DNA of 64,000 nt from NCBI GenBank assembly GCA_016906335.1, contig JADEYG010000012.1:1054501-1118500 (forward strand), read 5' to 3'. Within the stretch, counting starts at the first letter, position 1; the number at the start of each line of letters is the position of its first letter. The notes below the pieces were generated by a model. The model made no database searches, was not told where the DNA came from, and saw nothing but the letters and a program-made list of their open reading frames with translations. Source of the DNA: Novakomyces olei (Eukaryota; Ascomycota; Novakomycetes; Novakomycetales; Novakomycetaceae). The position numbers and the translations under genes are program-made. Of this stretch, positions 45,301 through 55,200 are shown one piece after another.

Positions 45301-45777
45301 TCGGATATAGAAAGGCTGAACGTGTAAAGAGAACAGAGAAAACACAAGAATCTAGAAGCACAATGCTTTTGACATTCAGTCTACCCATCGCGGATCAAAC
45401 GGTGATTGCTGTCCTTGTGCTTGCATATCCATGGCTGGCTGTTGCATAAATCGGCCTGGTGGTATCAAGGGCGGAGATCAGTCTTACAGTCTTGATTGCC
45501 TGAATACTATTCTTTCTTCCGACTAATTATTGTGCAATGAACGCGCTCTCTTACGAACAGAAATAACGCGCGCTGGCATGGGCAAATACGGACGTGATTG
45601 GCTATTGCATGCTTGGGCACATCACTACAGTCCCCTGTATATCTTTTTTCCTTGTGTTGAATTCGACGTATATGTATATACTGGATTATTTGTGGATTGT
45701 TTCTGTGTAGCAAGATAGAAAAGCCTTGAATCGGAATTAAAACATTGGCTTTGCGAGACTCTGCGCGAATTGTATTA

Positions 45778-45845
45778 GTTTGTAGGCAGTTTACGAATTT
45801 GTAGGCAGTTTACGAATTTGTACAGTTTACGAATTGTATAGTTTA
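45778..45845. repeat. imperfect tandem repeat of TTGTAGGCAGTTTACGAA
   Basis: Two full copies followed by two shortened ones (TTGTACAGTTTACGAA, TTGTATAGTTTAGGAA) in the region upstream of ureF. Confidence 0.8.
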
Positions 45846-45964
45846 GGAATATTATAGACACTTTAAGAGTACCTTTAGTCTCTACGTGGGACGCGGCAAT
45901 AGTAATCGACAGTATTAAACTTAACGCTCATATAAACCGAAAAATATAATAATACAATACAAGG

Positions 45965-45972
45965 TCACGTGA
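45965..45972. promoter_or_regulatory. TCACGTGA palindrome upstream of ureF
   Basis: Eight-base palindrome containing CACGTG about 60 bp upstream of the ureF ATG. This octamer is the preferred Cbf1-type bHLH site in yeasts. Use here is inferred. Confidence 0.4.
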
Positions 45973-46031
45973 TCTAATATAATGTATGGATAAAAGATGA
46001 GGCAGTTAAGCGTAGACAACTGTCCCGATGA

Positions 46032-46786
46032 ATGGCGGCACAGCATAATCTGCTGCTTGTTACAGACACGGCACTCCCACTCGGCTCGTTTGCCTTCTCA
46101 TCGGGCTTAGAATCGTACCTCGTCCACGAGGCACAGCTGAGCCGCACTAACGATGCCTTATTCGCTACTTTTTTAAGCCGCTCTCTCCGCAGTACGGCAA
46201 TGCTGAGTATTCCCTACGTCGCCGCGGCCTGGGAAGCTTCTTCAAGCAATGATACAGCCGCCTGTATCCGCCTCGACACCGATTGCCAGGCTAGTATCGT
46301 GTGCCAAGTGGCTCGCCGCGCCAGCAAAACACAGGGACGTGCTCTATTTGCCGTATGGTCACGTGCATTAGTAGCCGGCGTTGCTGGGGCAACGCCCGGC
46401 GATGCACGTGCTTTTGCCGCTGCTCTGCCTTTTTCCCATTTTGCTCTTGCGTGGGGGGTTGTCACGTGCGCTCTCGGTATCTCTCGCGGTAAGCAAATAG
46501 GCACTCGCCGTTTTGGATTAAATCACAGACTAATTAGGGTGCAGACGAAGCGCTGTACGCGTTTTTGCTCTGTCACGCGAAGAATATATGCAGTGCTGCG
46601 GTACGCGTTGGCGCAATTGGCCCGTACCGTGCGCAGCAGCTATTGGCTACATTATCCCCAACCCTCTCTAAATGTGTGGCAGAGTCCTGTGAGTTGGATG
46701 TGCGGGACGCTTGCCAGACTTGGCCGATGCTTGACGTGTTCCAGGGCCGGCACGAGCTGCTGTACAGCCGTGTGTTTAACGCTTGA
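46032..46786 (+). CDS. ureF: urease accessory protein UreF, 2 exons
   Basis: Accessory protein of nickel insertion into urease, forming a complex with UreD/UreG. Exons: 46032-46488 and 46545-46786, giving 232 aa. The N-terminal family signature is DTALPLGSFAFSSGLESYLV. A helical body with ARRASKTQGRALF and FALAWGVVTCALGISR follows, then after the intron DEALYAFLLCHAKNICSAAVRVGAIGP-type helices. The acceptor GCAG at 46544 is chosen over the TAG eight bases earlier because only it restores the frame. The start at 46032 is used because the ATG at 46028 is out of frame and terminates within seven codons. Branch site GACTAATT. Presence implies a urease-positive fungus. Confidence 0.92.
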
Positions 46787-46911
46787 CCCAGTATATTGTA
46801 AAGAAAAGGCCATTAGCTTATGAGTATTGACTACGAGTATTGAAATTGTAGAGAATCCAACTGAATTATAATTACATGCAAATCTAATTAACCATTACCA
46901 CGCCAACATCG

Positions 46912-48033
46912 TCATGAAAGGATCTTTTTCAGCGCTGTCTTTTGATCCGCATTTAATGACGTGGGGAACTGTACTTTAACGTCAATCACCAAATCGCCCC
47001 GCCGATCTGGGCTCTTGGGAAGAGGCATTCCCTGCCCGGGATACCGTATCTGCTGGCCCGGGTTCGTGGGATTTGCCCTCGATAAGGGAATCTTTTTCCC
47101 GTCTATTGTTTCCACTGTTCGGCTCCAGCCTGTCAACGCCTCAACTAGTGACAGCGTCAGATTCATATGTAAATCATCGCCTTGGCGTTTAAATACAGCA
47201 TGAGGCTTCTCCTCAATCGTAAACTGCAGATCCTGAAAAGTACCGTTTGGCTTTTCGTCTCCCTCGTTATTAAACGTGACTTTTGTACCGGCCTTCCATC
47301 CAGGCTTGACAGATATTTCCAGCACTTTCTCTGAAGAGCCACTGCGCCGTTTTCGTGTAATCTTTAGCCTTTTTACAGCGCCTTTAAACAAATCTTCCAG
47401 CGAAACTGGGAGCGGGCGGCTCACAACTTCACGAGGCTCCTCGGCCTGAGTACGCTGCCGCCTACGGCTGCCCCCACCGGGCATTCCACCCCCACCAAGA
47501 TCAAAGCCGAACCCACCGGGCATGCCACCAGCTCCGCCATGCATATCATCATCGTGGTCAAAGCCATGAGCTCCACCTCCTCCCCCACCAAACATAGAAG
47601 CAGCACCTCTCTTCCCAAAGAATTGTTCAAATATATCGTTCGGATCGCTTGCGGTAAAGGAGCCGCTGCCACTACCAGGCATGCCGCCCATATTGAAATG
47701 GAAGCTCTGGCCACCAGCACCAGGACCAGCTCGGAACCCGTTAAATCCGCCTCCGGGGAATCCGCCTCCAGGAGCGCCTCCGGGGCCACCTGCTCCAGCG
47801 CCCGGCGGAACCTGCTGGTCGCTCGTGATTCCAAACTGATCGTACATTTTCCGTTTCTCCTCGTTCGAAAGCACTTCGTACGCAAGCGAAATATCTTTAA
47901 ACTTGTCCGCACCTTCCGGGTTCTTGTCCGGATGGTACTTTAACGCCATTTTGCGATAAGCCTTCTTAATATCCGCATCAGACGCGTCTGGCTTGACGCC
48001 GAGCACATCGTACAACTTTGTCTCTGCCACCAT
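46912..48033 (-). CDS. SIS1: Hsp40 co-chaperone, class II DnaJ (Sis1/DNAJB1 type)
   Basis: J-domain co-chaperone of Hsp70, in cytosol and nucleus, for protein folding and prion or aggregate handling. Single open frame, 373 aa, from the ATG at 48033. J domain at residues 5-70 with KYHPDKNPE (the HPD that stimulates Hsp70 ATPase). A long Gly/Phe- and Gly/Met-rich linker from about 75 to 195 has [12 protein letters not shown] and GGMPGGG blocks. It lacks the DnaJ zinc finger, so it is class II. C-terminal peptide-binding domains: [57 protein letters not shown], and the end [17 protein letters not shown]. Length is close to Sis1 (352). Confidence 0.94.
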   Translation of the reverse strand: MVAETKLYDVLGVKPDASDADIKKAYRKMALKYHPDKNPEGADKFKDISLAYEVLSNEEKRKMYDQFGITSDQQVPPGAGAGGPGGAPGGGFPGGGFNGFRAGPGAGGQSFHFNMGGMPGSGSGSFTASDPNDIFEQFFGKRGAASMFGGGGGGAHGFDHDDDMHGGAGGMPGGFGFDLGGGGMPGGGSRRRQRTQAEEPREVVSRPLPVSLEDLFKGAVKRLKITRKRRSGSSEKVLEISVKPGWKAGTKVTFNNEGDEKPNGTFQDLQFTIEEKPHAVFKRQGDDLHMNLTLSLVEALTGWSRTVETIDGKKIPLSRANPTNPGQQIRYPGQGMPLPKSPDRRGDLVIDVKVQFPTSLNADQKTALKKILS

Positions 48034-48690
48034 GGCTTTGTACCGGGACTGACGATAAAACTAGTGTCGAGACGAGTCGTCTAACCAAACAACAACAAAA
48101 ACGTAAAACAAATCGGTCTGCTTCAATCGACGGGTATCTCAAAATTGATGCAATATCAATTGAAAAGCAATGGCGAATTCCAAATGCTCTGCAACGGGCC
48201 GCTTGAATAATCGCAGAGGCAAAGAATAATATAGTCTTTTACCGTTCCACAACGATACGTTGGTATTATCGTGAAGCGATGCTAATATATATATATATAT
48301 ATTTGTATATATCGTATCGTATCGTATTACCATGATTCTATAAAAATACCGTCTAGAAATTTCGATATTTATTGTATAAGGGTGATCGCACACTCAAAAA
48401 TAAATAAATTAATTAATTAATAAATATTTAAATATGTAAATAGATAATTAAATTAATAAATAAATAAATTGGATCTGCTATGCGAAAAGCGACAAGCAGA
48501 CAAACGTGTCCTTTTTAACTTGAAATATTGTTAACCCTAACCCTAACCCTGACATTCAACGACACAGCGTTACAACGTGGAAAAGCTGCGATTTAATGAC
48601 GTTGGGTTCTTATACGCACATATCCCATCTTTTGCACAGATAACGATCTACTGCGTCTGCCCGGCTGTATGATTTCATAGCTCTCTTCTT
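48034..48690. other. divergent promoter between DnaJ gene and ATG101
   Basis: A 657-bp region with a TA run at 48283-48303, AT-rich AATAAATTAATT sequence at 48400-48470 and a CCCTAA triplet at 48531-48553. No coding sequence supported. Confidence 0.6.
48531..48553. promoter_or_regulatory. interstitial telomere-like (CCCTAA)2.5 box
   Basis: TTAACCCTAACCCTAACCC followed by TGAC, i.e. more than two tandem CCCTAA units, in the divergent promoter about 140 bp before the ATG101 start. It matches the canonical TTAGGG telomere unit of many fungi. Probably a Myb/Tbf1-type factor site rather than a telomere remnant, since ordinary genes lie on both sides. Confidence 0.65.
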
Positions 48691-49840
48691 ATGCAAGCGG
48701 GCGGCAACAGTGCCGCCTCCGCGCCCCGACGCAATACATCTGGCTCTGGTTCGGCACAGGCTCCTGACGCTATCATCACATTTACGGTAGACTATGCGTT
48801 TTTAGAGCCCGTCGCTCGAGGTGGGTTACCCCAAGTTCGCTTGTGTTCACATACTGACGCTTAAGCCTTGCTGCAGGCGATATTCTTCCATAGGCTGTAC
48901 GGTACACTGCGACCTCACACTGCTGAGCTGCTGGACACTACATACGTATGATTGTCGTTCTGATCTATCATTTTTATTTATTCATTCATTAACCTCGTTG
49001 CTTTGCCTTTTGATTTCATAGGCTTGTTTTTAAACTATGAATCGCCTGAGTATCGGCTCTACATTGACCGCGCATCAGTCAAATTGATCGTAGCCTTTCA
49101 GCAAAGCCGATTATATTACGCCCATCTTATTTTGTACCTTTGTTGTTTGCCTATGATTTTTCCTTTATTGTTGCCTCTGTCGTTGCGTGTGTAAGGGTCA
49201 TGCCGTCTAATACTTTTACAGCCTTGGGTCGACGATGCAGAGGTACAGCAGTTGATTGGTGAAAGGGTCTCTGAGCTTGTACAGCTCGTGGCCTCCGGAC
49301 AAAGTGGTGTTGAAAACACGACTGGCACAGGTAACGATCGAGCCGGCCGATGGTTTCGTATGGCTGTAGAATTTTACGAGAAGCGAGCGCGAAGGCCTTC
49401 ATCATGGTTTCCAATGGGCATTACTGGACGTCAGGCGCCATGGGAACGGTGGATTCTTGACCTTTGCGTAGTATCACCCAGGAATGAGACGCGTAGGTTT
49501 TGTATTCTTTTCTACAGTCTTTATTCAACACTTTTTTTCAATTTTATTGGTTTTGTCCCTTTTTTTTTTACCAATTTCTCTTTTTGGTCTATTTTACTTC
49601 ATATCCTTTTCCCGCTTGTTTATTGTCTGTTTGAAATTGCCAACATTTGTAGATGCAGCACAGTTGCGTTCTAGTATGGAACGTGAGTTTGGAAGTCGGC
49701 TTCTCGATATCGTCACGATGGTAAACGAGCGCAATGATCTCGGCCACATTCCGCCTGTAACAACAACATTTGAGAACCCGTTCCCTTATAGCATTATTCT
49801 CCCGCAGCAGCAGCAGCAGTCTGCCTCAGTTCACACATAG
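48691..49840 (+). CDS. ATG101: autophagy-related protein 101, 4 exons
   Basis: HORMA-fold subunit of the Atg1/ULK kinase complex, partner of Atg13 in autophagy initiation. Exons: 48691-48820, 48866-48945, 49222-49492 and 49653-49840, giving 222 aa, the usual length. Motifs: FTVDYAFLEPVARG, ALLQAIFFHRLYGTLRP (the conserved IFFHR-GTL strand), WVDDAEVQQLI, MAVEFYEKRARRPSSWF (FYEKR), PWERWILDLCVV (WExWxL), DIVTMVNERNDLGHIPP and the end TTFENPFPYSIIL (NPFPY). The WF finger is present as SSWF. Introns are 45, 276 and 160 nt. Atg101 is absent from Saccharomyces but present in fission yeast and most other fungi. The start gives MQAGGNSAASAPRRN, a short disordered extension. Confidence 0.93.
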
Positions 49841-50202
49841 CGTTAACGTATATAGTTGTATTTTTACTCACAATTGAATCTTCAGTTAGTTTTGAGCGCC
49901 GCACTGTACAATAATTAAATCGCACCCGTATCCCACATACACATAATGCATACTTTACCGCAAAATACCTGCTCTGCTAAAGCTTTTGGTTTGCCTTGAT
50001 TTACTTTTAACATTTTACTCTACTCCTATCCTACAATGAAACCTCAAGAGCATAGGAGAGTTAAGTTTACTTCTTGGTGCTGATTAGACTAAACATCAGC
50101 GACTATCTGCTTCATAGTGCAACAAATGCACGACGGTTCGGTTGCAGATGCAACAACATAATATACGAAAATTCGTGGCCGCCGTCTAATACGGTTGTAC
50201 GC
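49841..50202. other. convergent intergenic region
   Basis: A 362-bp gap between ATG101 and YOP1; no feature recognised. Confidence 0.5.
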
Positions 50203-51130
50203 TTAGTCCATCTTTGCTGCGGGGGCAGACTCTGTTGCAGTGGGCTTGATATAGCGAGAAGTGAGCGGCCTGATAACATGGGCGTAAACAGCCTCAGCAC
50301 CACGGAATCCCGGCAGTGAGAGCCACAGCAAAAACACGGTCTTGAGCAAAAAGTAAAAGGGCACAAAGTACAGGATAGTATAGCTCCAATACTCGATGAT
50401 GGTCAAGAAACCGTAAACGACCCAGTAAGTAAGCCACTAAATTATTAGTAAAAAGTCGCTACGCCATAAAAATTGCGTAATAGAGAATTGTGTGCGCAAT
50501 AACCAAAACCGGCAAATATCAAATTAAATGCCACTGTTTTACTTGTGCGTAGAATAATACAAATAAATAAAGTGTATATAATCACGGAATATACTTAAAA
50601 ACACGTACCTGAACGTCGTCGCGCGACGTGGTCGTCTCCAGGGCGACCAAAGAATAATAGGTCGGCAGGACAACTCCGGCGAGATTGCTAAGCAGCTGTC
50701 CGCCCCAGTTCATAAAGATAAAGAGAACATAGAGGAAACCGAGAGCAAGGACCAGGTAGACCTTTGGAATGCCTGCACGTGACTCGAATTGTTGCAGCTG
50801 CGGGTACTTTGAGAGCTATACCGAGATTAGACAAATATTACGGATAAAACAAAACTGAACAGCACGTAAATGGAGTATAATTGTAAAAGAACGTGAATGC
50901 CGAGCAGGAAAGCCTTCCAGTATACTGGCGCTATGGACTGCAAGCAAAGACTATTAGGGTAGAGAAGAGAGAGACGGGAAAATGGCATCCACGAAAACCA
51001 ATCACAGACAAAAAAACGGAAACCCTTCCGTGCCTGCACATACCTGTCGGTCAATGGCAGAGACATGCTGCTGCAACTTGTCCTGGAAAGACGAGCCGGA
51101 AGCAGGCGGAGGCGATGCGGCGGTAGACAT
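50203..51130 (-). CDS. YOP1: ER-shaping REEP/DP1 family protein Yop1, 3 exons
   Basis: Reticulon-like membrane protein that curves ER tubules and interacts with Rtn and Sey1 proteins. Minus-strand exons: 51044-51130, 50609-50815 and 50203-50436, giving 175 aa, as in yeast (180). Opening MSTAASPPPASGSSFQDKL, then LSKYPQLQQFE and GIPKVYLVLALGFLYVLFIF (first hairpin), LLSNLAGVVLPTYYSLVALE (second hairpin, family signature), WLTYWVVYGFLTIIEYWS and FVPFYFLLKTVFLLWLSLP, ending with RPLTSRYI. The 228-nt first intron contains an open segment near 50881-50945, but no Yop1 counterpart matches it. All family membrane segments are present. Confidence 0.94.
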
Positions 51131-52233
51131 TATTAGCACTGTTCAACTTTGTTCAAACGGATCTTTTGTGCCGTGTAGATGAGGGTTTTGGTTGGGGCGG
51201 AATGCACGAGACAGAATGTTCAAGAAATGATGTAACATTATCCGTTACTTTTAATCTAACTTGATATTACGATAACGTGATATGAGAGTTGCTGGTAGCA
51301 TTACTCGGTGGACCCGCCAAGACTTTGTGGCTCAATCAGTCACTATAAACATGTATTTGCAGTTCAACGGGAATATTGCAATAAAACGTTTATAAAACAT
51401 TAATAAACGAAAATAATAAAAATATAGTCTATAGAAATACGAGTATTGTTTAGAAATTGTATTATTTTACTATTTTATTTCTTACAATTAATACATTGTT
51501 ATACATTGTTATACATTGTTATACATTGTTATACATTGTTATACATTGTTATACATTGTTATACATTGTTATACATTGTTATACATTGTTATACATTGTT
51601 ATACATTGTTATACATTGTTATACATTGTTATACATTGTTATTAAATTTTTATTACATTGTTGTAATTACATTGTACTACTGTCGTTTACATTATTGTAT
51701 ACTGTCGTATTACACTGTATATCGTCGCTATTACTATTGTTATTATTATGGTAATTGCAATTATATCCTGCGCCTGAGCTTTGGCGCCATTAACAACCTC
51801 CACACCAATAGTCCGGCACGTCACCGCCTTGAGCCTTTCGCGTCGCTGAGCCCTGGCTAGATTGGGCAGACGTTACTGGTAAAAGCATTGATCTCACTTT
51901 ACGTCTTTTCTGTGCGCTGACAATAAGCTTTAATCAGCCCCATAATATTCGCGCGTATAAACAATATCTGTACGCGTCCAGCTAACCTGGCTCGCTGCTC
52001 TAATCAGCCCTCCAGAAGGACACGCGTGCGCATATAGACAGGGGAGACGGGAGCATTGAAAGGATTTCGCGGTTGTATACGATAATTACGAGGCCGATCG
52101 ATATGCGTTTCGACTGCAAATTTGCGCTATAGCCAAAGCGCGCTATCAAGAAACAAACTTTATTTGGCTCAAGAATTACAGAGAGCCGATCTTGAGAAAA
52201 GTGTCTGCCTGACTGTGCAGGCCAAAGTCCGCA
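51131..52233. other. divergent region between YOP1 and RFX gene, with decamer array
   Basis: A 1.1-kb region containing a 15-unit decamer minisatellite and AT-rich sequence from 51640 to 51760. No coding sequence apart from frames produced by the array. Confidence 0.6.
51491..51640. repeat. decamer minisatellite (ATACATTGTT)15
   Basis: Fifteen perfect tandem copies of ATACATTGTT with no substitutions, ending about 590 bp before the RFX gene start. The absence of divergence indicates recent or ongoing expansion. Because 10 is not a multiple of 3, the array is open in several frames and yields spurious ORFs. Confidence 0.98.
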
Positions 52234-55200
52234 ATGCAGCATACATCTCGGCCGCCGACGCCTTCGGGAAATGCGGCCTATGTTCCGCATCTACGCGCCT
52301 CTTTGGCAGGGATAAACCAATCTTTATCCGTCTACTCCTCTGCCCCGCAGCCGGCCGCACCAAACGTGCAGTCTTTTGCTTACCAGTCGGCAAGTAATCC
52401 GGCGTTTACGTCAGCCTCATCGTCAAATTTCCATGCTGCAAGCACTGCCGACGCTTGTAATAAACCAGGGGAGATACGCCACACTGATCCAGCGTATAAG
52501 GGCGATCATGCTGTCTCTGTGTCGTCTCACTCGGAGAGCCCACCGGTGCTGCGAGCAGCACCAGCCTCGGAGTCCTCGAACGCTCTGGCTGCGCCTACAG
52601 AGGGCGACAGGGAAGTTTTCAGGATAGCAAAGCAGTTCCAACACGAACCTCTCAACGTTTTAGCGGACAGAGTTCGTAGCGATGACCCCTCTCCTGTAGC
52701 TGACAAGACCCGGCTGGCGTTTGGGCTTTGCTGGATCTCGCGTTGCTGCTTAGGCGATTCCAAGGGCGTTGTTTTGCGAAATAAAGTGTACGCTTGTTAC
52801 ATGGAGACTTGTACACTGTTTAATGTTCGGCCTATTCCGCCGGCCTCGTTTGGCAAACTTTTACGGTCGCAGTTTACGGATCTAAAGACTCGCAGACTCG
52901 GTAATCGCGGCCAGAGCAAGTACCATTACTGTGGGATTAGGCTCGTACCCGAGGCAGGGTTTAACAACACCCCTGCTGCCGATATACTCCCTACCGCTAT
53001 CGGCTCTGCTTCCGGTGCCATGGCACCGGGATCCCTTACCGGCCCCTTCCACCACGGGTCCCTTCCCGCTGCCTCGTTCGGGTCGGCTCCCCGATCAGCT
53101 CCGGGCACACTTCCCTCCACTGCTATGGAACCCACACGTCATCAGAGTCTGCCTCTTGATCAACGTGTGCCCTCCGCGAGCTCGGTGGAATCTTACTCTC
53201 CGTATTACTACAATGCAATCTCACGCACGGCTTCCCGATACTCACACGAGGGCCAGGAGACTGTGTCTGAGGCAAAACGGCAAAAGACTCCACAGCCTCT
53301 GAATCTAGAGCGTAAAGCAGTACAAGAATCACAGCAGCAACAACAACAACAACAACAACAGCAACAACAACAACAGCAACAACAGCAACAACAACAACAA
53401 CAACAGCAACAACAGCAACAACAGCAAAACCAAAACCAAAACCAAAACCAAAACCAGCAAAGAACACCTCTGCTCTTTCAGAATCAGCAAGCAGCCCCCA
53501 TTTCACAATCGTCTCAGCCCAACAGGTTTGAAGGGCAGAGCCTTGATCCGCATACGCAGAGGCTACAGCAGTTACAGCAGCTCCAGCACGTACAGCAATT
53601 ACAGCAGATTCAGCAAGAGCAATTGGCGCGAATGCAGTCAGCAAACCAAACGGGCCATACGTCTTTTGGCCATACGTCATTTGCCGGACAATTTCAGTCA
53701 CAGGCAGCTGCAAATCCTCGTGCTCCACTGGCTCGATCTCAATCCTGGGCTCAGCCATCGGCCGCTCTAGACCTGCCACGCTCTCATTCAGTGCCGCCCA
53801 TGATGATGATGATGAAGCGGAAGCCGCAGAGTATCGGGGAGGAGATGCGCGGCGGCACTAGCGCTAGTAGCAGCAATTCTTTTGCCGGCCATACAATAAA
53901 TAGACTGGCACTCCCCTCAGGCTCTAGAGCCAGGCACGGCTCAAGAGCCGGACGGAGAAAGCCGTCAGCCAAAGCCAGCCATACAATAAACCATCGTCGG
54001 CTTCCGCCCTATATGCCACAGAGCCAATTGGCTATCGGAGCAGCGCCCTACTCGGCTCCGGGCAAACTGAATATGCGGTTCCCACAGACTTTTCCTCCAG
54101 CGACTCCGAAATCAATGGACCACCAATCCTTCCGTCTGCCGGATATCGGCAGCTACTTACCTTCAGACTGCCCTGGCGAGCTCGGCCAGTCACTGTACGA
54201 CTTGTACAGTGCTCATTGTATGAAGCTGATTGATGCTATTCGCTATGTGAGGTTAAAACAGTTCCAGACTTTGGTGGCCGAGTGGCCCTCGGAGCTTTTG
54301 CCTGGCGTAGCTGCCTTATTCTCCCACGAAGCATTAGCACGTTGGATCTGGCTGTGCGATATGACAATGTACAAGGAGATAATTGCCATGCTGTGCCCTT
54401 TGGCTCTGCAGACAATCCCGGCTTACGTGCTCGACGGGCTCTGGTCCCTCTCTGTAGCTCTGCCGAGCCATGTTCAAACCGTTTATACTCGGCCTTTGAG
54501 CAGTAGTGGCAATGGCAATAGCAGCAGTACTAACCCACCTTTCCCAGTGGCCACAGTAAACGCTAAACTGGAACCTGCTCAGCTCTTCAGTATGATCCTT
54601 TCACGACTCAAAAGAGTCAATGAAAACGCACACGCAGCCGCCCGGTTTCTGGGCAATGACGCTACCCGGGAACTAATGTACTCTGACCTTACGACGTTTG
54701 TCAATTTTCGAGCTGTCATTGACCGCGAAGTGCCCTGCCAGGAGTACAGAGCCTTCGCCGTTGTGGGCGATATCTGTAACCTGCTTTTGCAAGGTACCAG
54801 CCTTGCCTTTGGCGACGCTTACACTCGGCCCGTGGACCATCAGCCGCAGCCTGAGAGCAAGAACGGACCAGAGTCAAATACGCGTGACGAGGACCCGAAT
54901 TTTGATGAAATGGACAATCATTTACGGCCGCAAAGTTACTCAAACTATGCAAACCCAAACTATGCAAACCCAAACTATGCAAATTCAAATTATGCAAATT
55001 CAAACTATGCAAATTCAAACTATGCAAATTCAAACTATGCAAATTCAAACTCAAACTATGCAAATTCCAACTATGCAAACTCAAACTATAGTGCAAATAA
55101 TGGTACCGAAGTGGACACTGATCCTCGTCACCAACGGCACACGCCCAAAGATCCCACAGGCGGCCGATCAGGACCGCAGCCGACGACGCCGGGCTCGTTT

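Larger units (their letters stand above)
45301..46031. other. intergenic region upstream of ureF
   Basis: No coding sequence supported. An imperfect 19-20 bp tandem repeat built on TTGTAGGCAGTTTACGAA occurs at 45778-45845. TCACGTGA lies at 45965-45972, about 60 bp before the ureF start. Confidence 0.5.

Noticed and set aside
48531-48553. Telomere or subtelomere boundary suggested by CCCTAA repeats
   Set aside because: Only about three units, with conserved housekeeping genes continuing on both sides.
50881-50945. Open hydrophobic segment (VYWKAFLLGIHVLLQLYSIYV) in the first YOP1 intron, a possible extra exon
   Set aside because: Yop1 proteins join the N-terminal segment directly to the KYPxL region. 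No matching donor gives an in-frame product, and an added helix would break the known topology.
51446-51860. Frames of repeated HCYTLLYIVI
   Set aside because: Translation of the decamer minisatellite; no independent coding evidence.
53123-53779. 218-codon minus-strand frame in the RFX gene with Val/Ala runs
   Set aside because: Antisense of the CAA/CAG glutamine tract; no motif, and the sense frame has a clear RFX domain.
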